Origin: Cephalopachus bancanus
Taxonomy: Eukaryota; Chordata; Mammalia; Primates; Tarsiidae
DNA length: 64,000 nt
Reading direction: 5' to 3'
NCBI GenBank assembly: GCA_027257055.1
Contig: JAPVLO010000074.1
Location: 1,674,001 to 1,738,000, forward strand
Numbering within the stretch: position 1 is the first letter of the stretch; the number at the start of each line of letters is the position of its first letter. A model generated the notes under the pieces. It was not told the origin of the DNA. It ran no database searches and was given only the letters and a program-made list of their open reading frames with translations. Below are positions 36,527-49,362 of this stretch, piece by piece. A program made the position numbers and the translations under genes.

Positions 36527-36845
36527 AAGGAATGTTATAGCGGGGCTCGGTGGCTCAGCCTGTAATCCCGCACCTTTGGGAGGCTGAGGTGAGTGGATTG
36601 CCTGAGCCCACGGGTTCGAGACCTGCCTGGGCAACTTGGTGAGACCTCATCTCTACAATAAATCAAAAATTAGCTGGGGGTGGTAGCACGTGCCTGTAGT
36701 TCCAGTTACATGGAAGGCTGAGGCGGAAAGATCGCCGGACTCCCAGCAGGTCGAGGCTGTGGTGGCACGGAGCGGCCACTGTACTCCGGTCTGGGTGACG
36801 GAGTGAGACTCCAACTCAAAAAAAAAAAAAAAAAAGGAATATTAT
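36527..36845 (+). mobile_element. Dimeric Alu SINE with TSDs
   Basis: Full dimer starting near 36539 (GGGGCTCGGTGGCTCAG) and ending in an 18-base A tail. Flanking duplications are AAGGAATGTTAT (36527-36538) and AAGGAATATTAT (36834-36845). Confidence 0.93.
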
Positions 36846-38211
36846 GGAAAGATTGACAACAGACAATGACAAATAGTTAATGTAAGCAAAAATGTAAACA
36901 CTCCCTTATAGGGGAAAAAAAAAAGTAAGAAAAAAAAAAGGAAGCAAAAACCAGAATTCAAGAATGACTTTGCCTTTGGTGGATTTTGAGTACTGGACAT
37001 GTCCAACGACAGAATTAGTGAGCTTAATAATAAAACAATAAAAGAAATTCCCATTTTGAAATACAAAAAGATGCAAAATTTTTATAAAAAAGAGAAAAAC
37101 ACAGCATCTAATATTTGTGTCATATACAAATAATTGTCACAACAGAAAGAGAGGAAAGAATGGAGCCTAAAACATATTTAAAGTATTAATAGTTATACAC
37201 CTTCCAAAATTAATGACTAATACCGAACCTCAGACTCAGGGGTTTCAGAGACCACTAGGCTTAATAAAAAAGCCAAAGCAAATAAGGAATCCTAACTATA
37301 CCAAGGTATATCATAATAAAATTCTGAAAACCAAAGACAAAAAGAAAATCATGAAAGAAGATAGAGTAGAAAAACAAATTTTATCTGTAGAGGAACAAAG
37401 ATAAGAATCATAGTAAAGTTATCAGAAAGCAACAAATGTTTGGTGTTGAAGGAAAGAAAACAAAAAGCAAAACACCAACTTGAAATTCTGTATTAGATAA
37501 ATTTTTATTTAAAAGTAAAGGTGAAATTTTGGCATTATTTGAATGAATAAAAAAATAAAAATAAATAGATGACCCTGAAAAAAATGTTTTTCCCAGAAAA
37601 AGAAAAATGATATAGTTCAGAAAATTGGTTGCAAATAATAGAAAAAGTGGTATGAAAAATATAATTCAGATAAAATAAAACCTTCAAAAAATTTATAATA
37701 AATCTAATATAGAACTGATCATTTCAAATAAATACATTAGGTGATTATGTATATATGGATAAATAAAATGAATGATAACATCATAATGAATGAGAGGTAG
37801 AGACTGGTAAAAGTCTGTTATAATTATGGTACAGTGAAGCAATATAGTATTATTTGGAGGTGAATTAACATTTTTAAAAGGATGTTGTAATCCCTAGAGC
37901 AAATACTGTTTTGTTTCAAAATAACTATATTGATAAAAGAGAGCCTGTAAAATGAACTCATATAATCCTTAATTAAAACCAGAGAAGGCAGATAAAGAGG
38001 AAAAACAAGAAACAAAAATCAAATTTAATAATGCATAGTTACAAACACAGAAGATATTAATCTAGCCACATCATCATTTTAATATAAATGGTTTAAATGC
38101 ACAAAGTAAATAATTCATTTTTAGCATTTATAAACAAATTAAGTTGTAACTACATGTTGTTTAAGAAATCTATTTCAAATATAAAAAATTAGGAAAGTTA
38201 CAAAAAAGATA

Positions 38212-38690
38212 CCTGCACACATATGTTTATTGCAGCACTATTTATAACAGCAAAAACATGGAACCACCTGTGCTGCCCATTGAAACTGCACCGAATTAAA
38301 AAAAAAAATGTGATGCATATGCACAATGGAATATTATGCAGCCATAAATAAGGACAAACATATGGACTTTACAACAACTTGAATGGATTTAGAGTCTATC
38401 ATACTCAGTGATCTATCACAGAAAAAAAGAACAGAGTACCACATGTTCTCACTCATAAGTGGACCCTGAACATTACCATAATACTATAAGAAAGGGATTG
38501 GCATTAGTGGGATACTGTCAGAGTGGGTGAAGGGGGGATCAATATCCATAAGGATACTTGAACTCAAACCAGGCAAAGTGAGGACCAAATAGAGGCCCAA
38601 ACTTTAACTATATGATGACCACTTATTTACATAATCCTGAATTGTATCCCACATCTTTAAAATTAAAAGAGTAAAAAAAAAATTTTTTTT
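38212..38690 (+). mobile_element. 5'-truncated L1 3' end
   Basis: It starts in the ORF2 C-terminal region (CTGCACACATATGTTTATTG), passes CACATGTTCTCACTCATAAG and the 3' UTR, and ends GTATCCCACATCTTTAAAAT with an A-rich tail. It inserted into the old L1M/HAL1-like element and belongs to the same subfamily as the copies at 26439 and 46052. Confidence 0.88.
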
Positions 38691-40002
38691 TAAATGTGTA
38701 AGTTAAGAGTAATTGGGTGAAGAAAGATATTATTAGTCAAAAAAAGCTAAAATAGCTATATTAATTTAAGCAAGACTGATGTCAAAACAATGAAAATATT
38801 CAAAGATAAAAATAGTTTTGTGTAAATGATAAAGGTGTCAATTCTCCATAATACATGACAATTCATAGCTTGTATGCACCTAACAACAAAGCATGAAAAT
38901 ATACAAGGCAAAAATTGGTAGAACTCTAAAGTGAAATAAATATTTCTAATATTACAGCTGAAGACTGTATGTTTTTTTTTTCAGCACTTTCAGCATATTT
39001 AAAAAATTCAGAGTATTTGATCAGAATAATACTCTCAATTATCGAGCAAATTAACATGTATAGACTATCCAAAAGTAGGTCTGTTCAGGTTCACATAAAA
39101 CATTTATTAAGATAGACAGCATTTGGACATAAACTTTATTTTTTTAAAAAACTAGATATCATACAAAGTATGTTTGAACCTGCAATATTTTGGTCTCCAC
39201 TTTAGTAGAATTGAAATTAACATAAAAATTAAAAAGTTGAAAAACTTGAACATATATACTATAATAGAAATTCATGAAGAAATAGGACTTGAAAAATCTG
39301 ATTGTTTGCAATAAAAACTCTCAGCAAACTACTGACAGAAAATTCTTAAATTTGATACAGAAGTAAAAATAAAAACCCATGTTACTATCATGCGTAATGA
39401 GAAGAAACTGGATGTTACGTCCTAAGATTTAAAATTTAAAATGAAAAAAAGTGCCCGTCTCACAAGTTTGGTTCAGCATCATACTGAAATTTCTAGCTAG
39501 TGCAAGAAAACTAGACTAAAAAGAAGCTATATTTTAAAAAGAAAAAAAAAACTATTGAAATGAAAGAAATGAAGCATTTTATAAATTCTCAGGTAACATA
39601 ATAGTTATGCAGAAGCTTCCAAAAAATTGAAAAGATAATTGCTGAACTTAATAGCAATATCACATGAGACAAGGTTATAGTTAAATACTTGAACAGGGGT
39701 GGAAGGGGGAGAGCTTATCTAAGCAACTTTAAAAATGAATGACATTTGTCAAACTAAAAGAAAAGAAACTGCATATGAGCACTCCATTTTAATTGGCATT
39801 TTTTCCTTATAGAAGTATGTATTAGTAACTCTGATACCACTATACATTTATGCTGGAATTGAACAATTAAGAAAACAGATGGAAAATTCTGAAACATTTA
39901 CTGTTAGAATGGAAATTTATACACAGGAAATGACGTTTGGAATAATTCATTTGGTCACAGATTGATATGAAATCAACATAAACAAATTTCAAGCTAAAGA
40001 TA

Positions 40003-40946
40003 CGAGGTCTGACAATTAACTTTGCAAACTCATTCTAGAAAAAAGTCCTACATACCTCCCTGCTGAATATCACTAACAGTCACCTTCCCCTTGGGAAGGA
40101 CTTCCCTTGGAAAGTTATGGACCCATGCCAGCACCTAGTTCACCCGTCAAGGCAATTTTGGGACTGTTTCTGGAATGGCTATCAGAGATGTCATGGTATT
40201 ACCTCTGATTTTCTGAATGTCATCAAAATGTCTTTCTTTCAATATTATCTTTAGTTTAAAAAAAAAATCATGGAGGGCCAGATCAGGTGAGTAGGATGAA
40301 AGTTTCAATGCAGTTATTTGTTGACTGGTTACAAACTCCCTCACAGACAGTGCTGGGTGAGCTGGTGCATTGTTATGATGCATGAGCTAATTTGGGACCA
40401 TTTTGCACACAACTTTCTCATGCCAAGATTTTCCTCACTCTTTCTCTGTCAATGTGTATTTGACCTGCTATGCTTATCACAGTCAGTCAACAATTTTGAC
40501 ACACAATTTGATAAAAATTTTGTAATTTTTTTGTAAGTTCTGCTCGTTACTGGGCATCCTGACCTCTCTTCATCAGTGACACTTTATCTCTCCTCAGAAA
40601 ACGGTTTAATCCATTTGTATACTGCCATTTTTATGGTATCATCTCCATGAACTTGACCTAACAAGTCCCTCATTTAAATTCCACTCTTACCAAGTTTAAC
40701 AAGAAATGTAATATGTGTTTGTTGCTCTAATTAAAGCTCCAGCATTCTCTTGATGGCACACAAAAACACACAATCATAATAAATTAATGCTTGCCACTTA
40801 TCAAAACATTGTCACACATCAATGCAAACAGAGCTGCAAGACTCCAATATTCCAAGGTTATGGAACCTCACTGAGTTATTTGTACACTATTGCCATTGTA
40901 AACATGAGGAGGCAGGTCCATGAACTCAATTTTCAGACCTCGTGTA
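40003..40946 (-). mobile_element. Mariner DNA transposon with internal deletion
   Basis: The terminal inverted repeats are CGAGGTCTGACAATT at the left and the complement of CACGAGGTCTGAAAATT at the right; TA lies on both sides (40001-40002, 40945-40946). The length is about 0.94 kb, against about 1.3 kb for complete mariners. The transposase reads on the minus strand. Confidence 0.88.
40150..40740 (-). pseudogene. Mariner transposase, frameshifted and internally deleted
   Basis: Read on the minus strand, recognisable N-terminal blocks are FLVKLGKSGI (about 40705), AVYKWIKPFSEERDKV (about 40620) and RSGCPVTSRT region (about 40560), then LGMRKLCAKMVPN (about 40420). This is followed directly by HHNNAPAHPALSVREF (about 40380) and SYSPDLALHDFFF (about 40290). 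The sequence between KMVP and the HHDNAPAH-type motif, which carries the first catalytic Asp of the DDD triad, is missing, and the HHDNAP Asp is replaced by Asn. Stops and frameshifts confirm it is dead. Confidence 0.85.
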
Positions 40947-40976
40947 GGCTAAAATAGAAATGATACAAATGTAAAA

Positions 40977-41001
40977 GCTTCAGCAGCACATATACTAAAA
41001 T
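40977..41001 (+). pseudogene. U6 snRNA 5'-end fragment
   Basis: GCTTCAGCAGCACATATACT plus 5 more bases match positions about 7-31 of the highly conserved U6 spliceosomal RNA with one change (CGG to CAG). The match stops abruptly afterwards, so only the 5' region was copied. No U6 promoter (TATA or proximal element) is evident upstream. U6 pieces are known to be joined to other RNAs by L1 template switching. Confidence 0.7.
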
Positions 41002-41251
41002 AGGCATCTCTATACATGAGTTTTTTAAACAAATGTGTGTATCTTTTTTGCTCTGTTAATAGAGAAGTTCTTATAGCAGTGATATGCCAGTATCCATGAG
41101 TGCACCTCACAGTCGGATATTTGTTTTTAATATCATTATTCAATAAAAGGAATCAGGGTTCCTTGTAAAAATAGGTGATCTAGGACAGGACCACCAAATA
41201 TAAAATATGAACCTGGAATATATTATAGTGACATCGAATAAGAAAATATTT

Positions 41252-41257
41252 TACACA

Positions 41258-41294
<37 letters not shown>
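41252..41294. repeat. (CA)n microsatellite
   Basis: About 43 bases of CA with one interruption (ACACCACAC), inside L1M-type sequence. Confidence 0.95.
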
Positions 41295-41296
<2 letters not shown>

Positions 41297-42425
41297 GATA
41301 GGGTATGTTTGTATGTCAAAGAACAAAGAAGCCAACTAGTTTCTAATGCCCAAAGCTGAAAACTATTTGAGCTTCGGAATAAATACAAGTGGTGGGTTAT
41401 ATCCATGAATCAATGTTAGCATAAATAGATAATTGAATAAATAGAGGACAAGAGAAAATTTCCCATGCAGAATTCTAAATAAAGTACATAATATTCTGTC
41501 CCAAAAGAGGCTACTCCTTTAGTCTGGGATCACCGTAGTGACTTTCTTTCATAGAGTACAGAATAGAGAGTGGAAAGGAAAGAATAACTTCCTGAAATAT
41601 TATTCATCCTTGTGAACAAGATCAACACAATAGTGATGTCATGTAGGCAGAACATTTTGTTGACAAGAAATGATGACAAGGACACTTTGCAACTATAGTC
41701 TGATTTCTAAAAGAACATAATCCTTTTTTAATAATAAAAATAAATGTCAGACAAATTCTAATTGTGGGTCATTCTAGAAAATATCTCTCCAGTACCCCCT
41801 CAAAGCTGCCAAAGTCATCAAAAAGGTAAAAGTCTGATAAGCTGTCATAGCCAAGAGGAGGCTAAGAAGAAATCAAGGCTAAATTTAATTTTGAAATCTG
41901 TGTAAGGTCCTGGAACAGAAAAAAGACAATAGGGTATAAACAAAGGAGATTTGAATAAATTATAGACATTAGTTAATAATGTTACTAATAATGCTTCATT
42001 AATAGTAACACACGCAACATATTCATGTAAGATGTTAATAGGAAAAGTTCAGTATAATATATTATGGGAAATCTCTGTACTACTTTCCCATTTTTTTCTA
42101 TAAACAAAATGGTTCTAAAATAAAAGATTTTATTAGAATACAAAATATTTTACAGTTCTCTTAAGTTCCTCAACATGGAAAATGTTTAAGTAGAACCTAG
42201 AGGATTGTAGGTTGGGAAATTTACTGAAGTAAATACAAAGTTGGTCTAATTTCCTCAAATAAAAATGTTTTGTGTTATATTACAAAGTAAGATCTACTTT
42301 TCATACACCTGAGGCTCAGCATAGTTTGACTCAGTATAGAAAATGCTAACGCGTCTATCCTTACCTGGTAGGAACTTATGATACAGAAAAACAGAAACAC
42401 ACACAAAATTTTATTTTATTATTAT

Positions 42426-45400
42426 TTCTTATTTTTTAATTTTATTTTTAAAAAATTACTTTATTTTTAAAATGCAGAGTACAAATGAGGGTTATGTACA
42501 TACATGGTCATCATACAGGTAAAGTGTGGGTACCCTTATTGATGTTATGTGTCCCCACTCACCTGACAGTGTCCCACTACTGTCAATCCCTCTCTTTTGG
42601 TATTATGATAAATGTTCAAGGTCCACTTATGAGTGAGTACATGTGGTACTCAGATCTTGGTTTCTGTGATAAACCACTGAGTATTATAGACTCTAATTCC
42701 ATCCAGATTGCTGCAACGTTCATAATTTAGTTTTTCTTTATGGCTGCATAATATTCCATCATGTAAATGTACCATGTTTTCTTTATCCAGTCCACTTTTG
42801 CTAGACAGCATGGTTGGTTCCATGTTTTGCTAATGTGAATAATGCTGCAATAAGCATGCATATGCAGGTATCTTTATTATAGAGTGATTTAAGTTCCTCT
42901 GGGTATATTCCTAGAAGACGGATTGTGGATCATTTGGAAGGTGAATTTTCAGATATTTTAGAAATAGCCACACTGTTTTCCACAGAGGTTGTACTAGCTT
43001 ACATCCCACCAACAATGTAAAAGTCTTCCCTTTTCTCCACATCCTCCCCAGCATCTGTTGTTTTTTGAGTCATTGATGATGGCCCTCCTGACTGGAATTA
43101 AGTGATATCTCAGTGTGCAAAGAAATTTGCATTTCTTTGATGATTAGTTAGGCTGAGAATTTTTTCATGTATCTGTTGACTGCTTGAATGTCTTCTAGGA
43201 AGTGTCTGTTCATATATTTTGCCTATTTTTAATAGGGTTGTTTGTTTTTTTTCCCTTTTGGCACACTTGAGTTTCTTGTCGATCCCAGATGTTAGGCCTT
43301 TGTCAGATATACAGTTTGCCAATAATTATTCTCATTCCGTGGGCTGTCTCCCCACTCTCTTGATGGTTTCTTTTGCTTTGCAGAAGAGTTTCAGTTTGTT
43401 GAGTTCCCACTTGTCTATTTTGTCTTTTAAGGGATTTGCTTTTGGAGAGTTGATCAGGACTTGGTTGCTTATTCCAATTTCCATAAGGATGTTTCCTACA
43501 TTTTCTTCTAGGATTTTTATAGTTTGCAGTTTTACATTTAGGTCTTTGATCCATTTAGAGTTGATTTTTGTGTATGGTGATAGGTAGGGATCTTGTTTCA
43601 GTCTTCTGCATGTAGTCAGCCAGTTTTCTCAGAACCATTTACTGAATAGATTCTTCTCTCCCCAGTGGTTCTTGGTGGAGGCTTTGTCGAAGATGAATTG
43701 GTTGAGGAATTGAGGTTTTGCTTCCAGAATCTCTATTTGTTCTATTGGCCTATATACCTGTTCTGGTACCAATGCCAGGCTGTTTTGATTATTGTAGCTT
43801 TATAGTAGAGTTTAAAGTCTGGAAGTATGATACTTCTTGCTTTGTTTCTTTTGCTATGGATTGTTTTGGCTATTTGTGATCTTTTATGTTTCCATATGAA
43901 TTTCCGTATTGTGGTTTCCAGTTCTAAAAAGAATGATGTTGGTAATTTAATAGGTATTGCATTAAATCTGTAGATGGCCTTTGGTAGGATGGACATCTTA
44001 ACAATGTTACTTCTTCCAATCCCATGAGCATGGAATATTTTGCTATTTGTTTGTGCTTTCTTGGATTTCTTTGAGCAGTGGTTTGTAGTTTTCATTGTAA
44101 AGGTCTTTCACTTCTTTGGTTAGGAAGGTACTTTATTTATTTTGCAGCTACTGTGAATGGGATTGTGCTTTTTATTTGGATTTCTGTTGTTATTGCTGGT
44201 GTAAAGGAATGCAACTGTCTTTTGCACATTTATTTTATACCTTGAGACTTTGCCAAAGTCCTTTATGAGTGCAAAGGTTTTTTTTTTGAGAGATTCTCTT
44301 GTGTTTTCAAGGTATAGATTATGTCATCCTCAAAGAGGGATAACTTGACTTTCTCTTTTCCTATTTGGATACCTTTGATTTTCTTCTCTTGTCTAATTCT
44401 TCTAACTAGGACTTCCAATACAGTGTTAAATGAAGAGGTGAAAGTGGGCAGCTTTGTCTTGTTTCAGTTTTTAGGATAAATGCTTCCAAATTCTGTCCAT
44501 TTAACAGTAAGTTGACTGTGGATTTGTCATAGATAGCTCTTGGTATTTTAAGGTATGTTTCATTTATGCCTAGGTGTTCAAGGACTTTTATCAAGAAGGT
44601 ATGCTGTATTTTATGAAAAGCTTTTTCTGCATATAATGGTATACTCATATGATTCTTGTTTTTACATCTGTTGATGTATTTAATTACATTTAAGGTCTTA
44701 CAGATATTGCAACAGACCTGCATCCTGGGGATGAAGCCTACTTAGTCATGGTGGATGATTTTTGAGATGTGTGTTAGATCTGGTTTACTAGAATCTTTTT
44801 GAGAAGTTTTGCATCTATGTTCATCAGGGATATTGGACTGCAGTTCTCTTTTTTGTTGGGTCGTTACCTGGTTTGCATCTCAATGTGATGTTAGCTTCAT
44901 AAGACGATTGAAGAGAGTTCTTTCTCAATTGCCTGGAATACTTTCAATGGGGTTGTTATCAGCTCCTCCTTGTAAGTTTTGTAGAATTCTGCAAGAAAAC
45001 CATCTGGTCCAGGGCATTTTTTTTTTTTTTTTGGTAGTTTTCTTATAACAAAGTCAATTTCCTGGATTGCTATTGGTCTATAGAATCTCAATTTCTTATT
45101 GTTTCAACCTTTGTTGAATTTGTGTGCTGTCAGAAAGTCCTCTATTTCACTTAGGTTTTCAAGTTTGTTTCCATACAAATGTACATAGCAATCTCTGATA
45201 TTCTTCTGTATTTCTTTGGGTCAGTTGTGACTTCATTTTTTCATTTCTGATTGTGTTTATTTAGGCTTTTTCTCTCTTTTTCTTTGTTAGTCTTTCTTAG
45301 AGTCCATCAGTCCTGTTTGTCCTTTCAAAGAAACAGTTTTTTGTTTTGTTGATTTTTTTCTATGATATTTTTGTCTTCTATGTCCTGTAGTTGGACTTTT

Positions 45401-46030
45401 GTTTTGGTAATCTGGATTCTTCTGCTGAATTAGAGTTCTGGTGGTCTTGTTTTTCCAGCTCCCTAAGGAGGCTTATTAGACAGTTAACTTGTGATCTTAT
45501 CATTTTCTTTATTTTGTAAAGATATGATTTCCCTTCTAAGTACTGCTTTCATGACATCCCAGAGGTTTTTGTAAGATACTTCTTTATTTTCATTTTTTTC
45601 TAGGAATCTTTTAACTTCTTTGATTTCCATATTGATCCAGGAGTTGTTCAGCAGCATACTGTTTATTATCCTTGTCTTTATGGGTTTTGAGGAATCGTGT
45701 TGGTGTTGATATTTAATTTTATTCCACTGTGGTTTGAGAAGGTACATGACAGTATTTTGATCTTATGACATTTGTTTACACTCGATTATTGCCAAGGATG
45801 TGGTAGATCTTGTAGTATATTCTATAAGGTGATAAGTGAATGTATAATCCATGGTTATTGGGTGGAGTGTTCTATAAGGTTCATTTAGTCAAGCATCAGG
45901 TTGAGATTCCAGATCTCCTTGCTGATTTTGTGTCTTGATGATCAGTCTAGGGTAGATAGTGGTGTATTAAAGTCCCCAGCTATGATAGTGTTAGAATCAC
46001 TATCTTTTTAAGTTTACTTAGCAGATGCTT
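42426..46030 (-). mobile_element. L1 LINE (copy C), 3' part
   Basis: Reading leftward on the minus strand: ORF2 endonuclease/RT region (46030 to about 44400), C-terminal domain (to about 42600) and 3' UTR with an A-rich tail to 42426. Matching peptides are NCISDKGLTSGIDKKLKCAK (43322 downward), [20 protein letters not shown] (about 44010) and [20 protein letters not shown] (about 44660). A CAAAATTTTATT at 42414 may pair with CAAAATTTATT at 56605 as the target-site duplication. The element resumes at 53487 after the copy D insertion. Confidence 0.9.
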
Positions 46031-46190
46031 TATCAAAGCTGCTACTACTGGAGGGGCAAGATGGCAGTTGAGCCAGTTGTACTATGCGAGCCCCAGTGTG
46101 AGAGAGTGAGATATGGAAAGTTTTCTGTACACGCTAGTGAGTGAGTGGGCATATGAGTGGCTGACTGAGTGAGGGAGAGGGAGCTTGCAG

Positions 46191-46504
46191 CCAGGCCTCT
46201 CCTGGTGCAGTGACTGGTGCCACAGATGCTGGGCTTGGACCCTAGTGATTCCCAGGATGCAGACATCAAGTGTCATTGTCTTTCTTTCTTTTTTTTTTAA
46301 TCAACAAAACCTTCCCTAGGATGAAAATGCTGGGGAAGACTGTCTAAGTGGGGCCTCAAGAGAAAGTGTCCAGGCCCCTGGTGCAATAGCTGGTGCTGCA
46401 GCTTCTCTGCTTGGTACCTGGCTCTTCCAAGGTTGCAGAAGCTGAGTGCCATTTTTTTTAATGGACAGAAGTTTTCCTGAGAAAAGCAGAGGGGAAAGAC
46501 TGTT
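46191..46504 (+). repeat. Two tandem imperfect units in L1 copy D 5' UTR
   Basis: Unit 1 (46191-46345) and unit 2 (46370-46504) both run CCAGGCC...CTGGTGCA...CTGGTGC, through a T-rich stretch ending TTTTTTTTAAT, to GGGGAAGACTGT or GGGGAAAGACTGT. They are about 135-155 bp each and differ at many sites, so the duplication is not recent. Confidence 0.7.
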
Positions 46505-47545
46505 ACCCTAGACTCTCCCTCACCATTGGCAGGAGAGACTGCCAGCTCAAGGCTTTGCCTTGCCACTTCAGTGCCTGGCAGGGAATTGGCAACAAGGGCT
46601 GCAGAGGGAGTCCAGAGGCAAAGTCCCATGGAAGGGAATAAGAGAGGCACCCCATCTCCATTTTGAAGGTGGGGCAGGATATTGCTCTGACTTGCTCACC
46701 ATGGAACAACAGACCCAATCTCTATGGTGTATCAACTACTCCAGGATTGATCATGACCCAGAGGGAATATCCTAAAAGCGCATACTTTGGAGGACCTGAT
46801 GAGTCCTGAGTTCTGGGTGCGCCATCCCCTACCTTGATCCAGCCGTGACACAAAGGGTGTGGCCAGAAAAGGATGAGGAAGGACTCCAAAGAGATCAGTG
46901 GTGAGTCCCGGGCTGACCCAAACCCCCTCCTCCCCAGCAATCCTCTGAATGTCAGACCCACAGAGCTGGGCAATAATTTAGAGGGACAAACCCAGGCAGA
47001 GCCAGGACATCAGGCACAATAGGAGAACTCCATTCCAGAATAAGCCTGGCTGGGGCACACCAGTAGAGTACATACCTGGGGAAGAGGCAACCTCATACCT
47101 CCCTGACCATATAAGAGTCGGAGGGTAGGACTCCAGCCCCACACACCTCGACTGGCCCTCCTCTTTCCCTGCTTCTGACACTAAGGAGAAAGTGAAAGAG
47201 GTGGTTCTGCAGGAGAAACCTGATTAGAGGAACAATTATAGAGTCTGTCATAAGAGGGCAGGGGTTTTTTGTTAATTTTAAATTTTTATTATTTTTTAAT
47301 TTCTTAAAATTCTTTGATTGTTTATTAGTTGACCTATTTTAACAATATTTTTCCTTTGTGAATGAATGTGTATGTGAGGGTTTGATCTGCATTTCCCCTA
47401 TCTTTTTTTTCTTTTTCTGTTTCTTTCTAATCTTATTTGTCATTTTCTGTTTATGTGTGTATATGAATGATTGAGAATTCATCTTTCAATTTTGTTGTTA
47501 TTAGTTTGTGTTTGCTCTTTTGTTCCTTTGGGTTTGTTTATTTTG

Positions 47546-47852
47546 ATTTTTAATATTTTTTTTTTTGAGTTGGAGTCTCACTCTGTCACCCAGACTGGAG
47601 TGCAGTGGCCGCTCCCGGCCACTGCAGCCTCAACCCTCTGGGCTCTGGCGATCCTTCCGCCTCAGCCTTCCAAGTAGCTGGAACTACAGGCGCGCGCTAC
47701 CACACCCGGTTAATTTTTTGATTTATCGTAGAGATGAGGTCTCGCCTGCCCAGGTGGGTCTCGAACCCGAGGGCTCAGGCAATCCACTCACCTCAGCCTC
47801 CCAAAGACACGGGATTACAGGCTGAGCCACCAAGCCTGGCTCATTTTTAATA
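47546..47852 (-). mobile_element. Dimeric Alu SINE in L1 copy D 5' UTR
   Basis: Full dimer in reverse orientation with a T tail, flanked by ATTTTTAATA at 47546-47555 and 47843-47852. CpGs are well kept. It is the innermost of three nested elements here: Alu in L1 copy D in L1 copy C. Confidence 0.92.
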
Positions 47853-48383
47853 ATTTAAGGTGTGTGTTGAAATATGTGTGAGGGTTAGATATGAATTCCT
47901 CTTTTTTTTTTTTTTTTGGTCTTTCTGTTTTTCTTCTCAATTCACTTTATGCTAGACATATGTGTTTAGTTTTCTTGGTTTTGGGTGTTGTTGTTTGTTT
48001 TGTTACACTTTGTTGCTATTCCAGTTTGTTTTGGGGGGAGTGTGTATGTCTGTGTCTGTGTTTTCATTTGTTTTTCTGCTTTGCATTGTCATATAGAGTG
48101 GTGGTGGAGAGTGGGTCTCAGGGAACACATAACATAATAAGGGAACATTGTAATTTGCAAGTTGTTTCTGAATCTTGGCACACCATCCCCTACTTTAGTC
48201 AAATTTCAAAAACTACAAGAGACAACAAAGCTTCCCATCCACTGCTCTTTATCAAAATAGAACAAATTCAGAGCCTGAAACAAGGAAGAATAGAGAACTG
48301 AGCAAACATCAGAAGGGAAAGTCTCTCCCACTTACACTGAATAACAGGGAAAAAAAAAGAGAAAAACAAGAGCTAAGTCACAA

Positions 48384-49362
48384 ATGAGGAAAAACCAAAG
48401 GAAGATCACAGGCAATTTAAAGTGTACCAAAGACAAAATTCCTGAAAAATCAGACCTTGGTCCCCAAACAATGGAAGTCACCAAAGACTGGCCTCAGAAT
48501 ATGACAGGCATTAGGGAATGGATGGAAAGAATAAATAAGACTCAAGAAAGACAAGATGTAACACTGAAAGAACTTGTAACAGAGTTTTGCCAATAAAAAT
48601 TTTCATCCAGGAAATAAATAACAAGATGACCAGCATGGAAAGAAAAATTAATCTAGCTGAAGAAAGAATCTCAGAACTTGAAGACCAGAACAAGGAGTTA
48701 ACCATATCTGTAAAAAACATAGAAAAAGACTCTGAAAGAAAGAACAAAGCCTACAAGAGATGTGTGATTATATCAAGAGGCCAAACCTATGCCTGATTGG
48801 TATCCCAGAAGAAAAAAGAGAAATGGAGAACAACTTGAGTGAGTATTCCAGGAGGTAATCAAAGAAAACATTCCCTATCTCAGCAGAGATGTGACCAGCC
48901 AAGCACAAGTGATACAGAGAACCCCGACAAGACATCAAAAGAGAAGACCAAACCCTAGAAACATAGTCATTCACCTACACAAAGTAGGCACAAGAAAAAA
49001 AAAATCCTAAAGGCAGCAAGAGAAAAAGGTCAGACTAGCTACCAGGGAAAACCAATCAGAATAGCAGCAGACCTATCAGCAGAAAGAGAACTAGCAAGAT
49101 GGGACAGGAGCCATATATTGAAAATCCTCAAGATAAACAATTTCAACCAAGAATTTCCTATCCAGCCAAGCTCAACTTCATTAGTGATGGAGAATTAAAA
49201 TCCTTCCCAGATGTTCAATTCTTAAGAGATTATGCAACCTCCAGACTAGTTCTAGAGGAGACACTTAAAAAGGTATTAAGCATAGAAGAAAGAAAAAAAA
49301 GAATGACCACACACTTCCCAAGAGAAGAGCAAAGCACAGAATCAAGAGATGATACAGCATAA
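48384..49362 (+). pseudogene. L1 ORF1 (RNA-binding chaperone), broken
   Basis: ORF1p coats L1 RNA as a coiled-coil trimer. An ATG at 48384 opens a frame (MRKNQRKITGNLK...) that stops at 48594. The coiled-coil part continues in another frame from about 48587 (NLAEERISELEDQNKELT). The RRM region begins with a GIPEE block near 48805 and contains several stops. The C-terminal domain is clear at 49140-49290 (FQPRISYPAKLNFISDGELK). The overall length of about 980 bp is normal for mammalian ORF1, so it is decayed rather than truncated. Confidence 0.88.

Larger units (their letters stand above)
36230..42140 (+). mobile_element. Ancient L1M/HAL1-like LINE, multiply interrupted
   Basis: Plus-strand relics occur in LINE order. 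ORF1-like sequence lies at about 36430-36540 and 36846-37560 (GAACAAAGATAAGAATC, GTAAAGGTGAAATTTTGGC). Endonuclease-like sequence lies at 38040-38200 and 38740-39300 (ATGGTTTAAATGCAC, AAAGGTGTCAATTCTCC, TGTATGCACCTAACAACAAAG). RT-like sequence is at 39370-39600, and an L1M-type 3' UTR at about 41310-42140 (ACTAGTTTCTAATGCCC, GTCATAGCCAAGAGGAG, GGTCCTGGAACAGAAAAAAG). It is interrupted by an Alu, an L1 tail and a mariner. All frames are destroyed. Confidence 0.7.

Noticed and set aside
43219..43587. 122-codon plus-strand frame
   Set aside because: Antisense of L1 copy C ORF2, whose own minus-strand peptides match the known protein.
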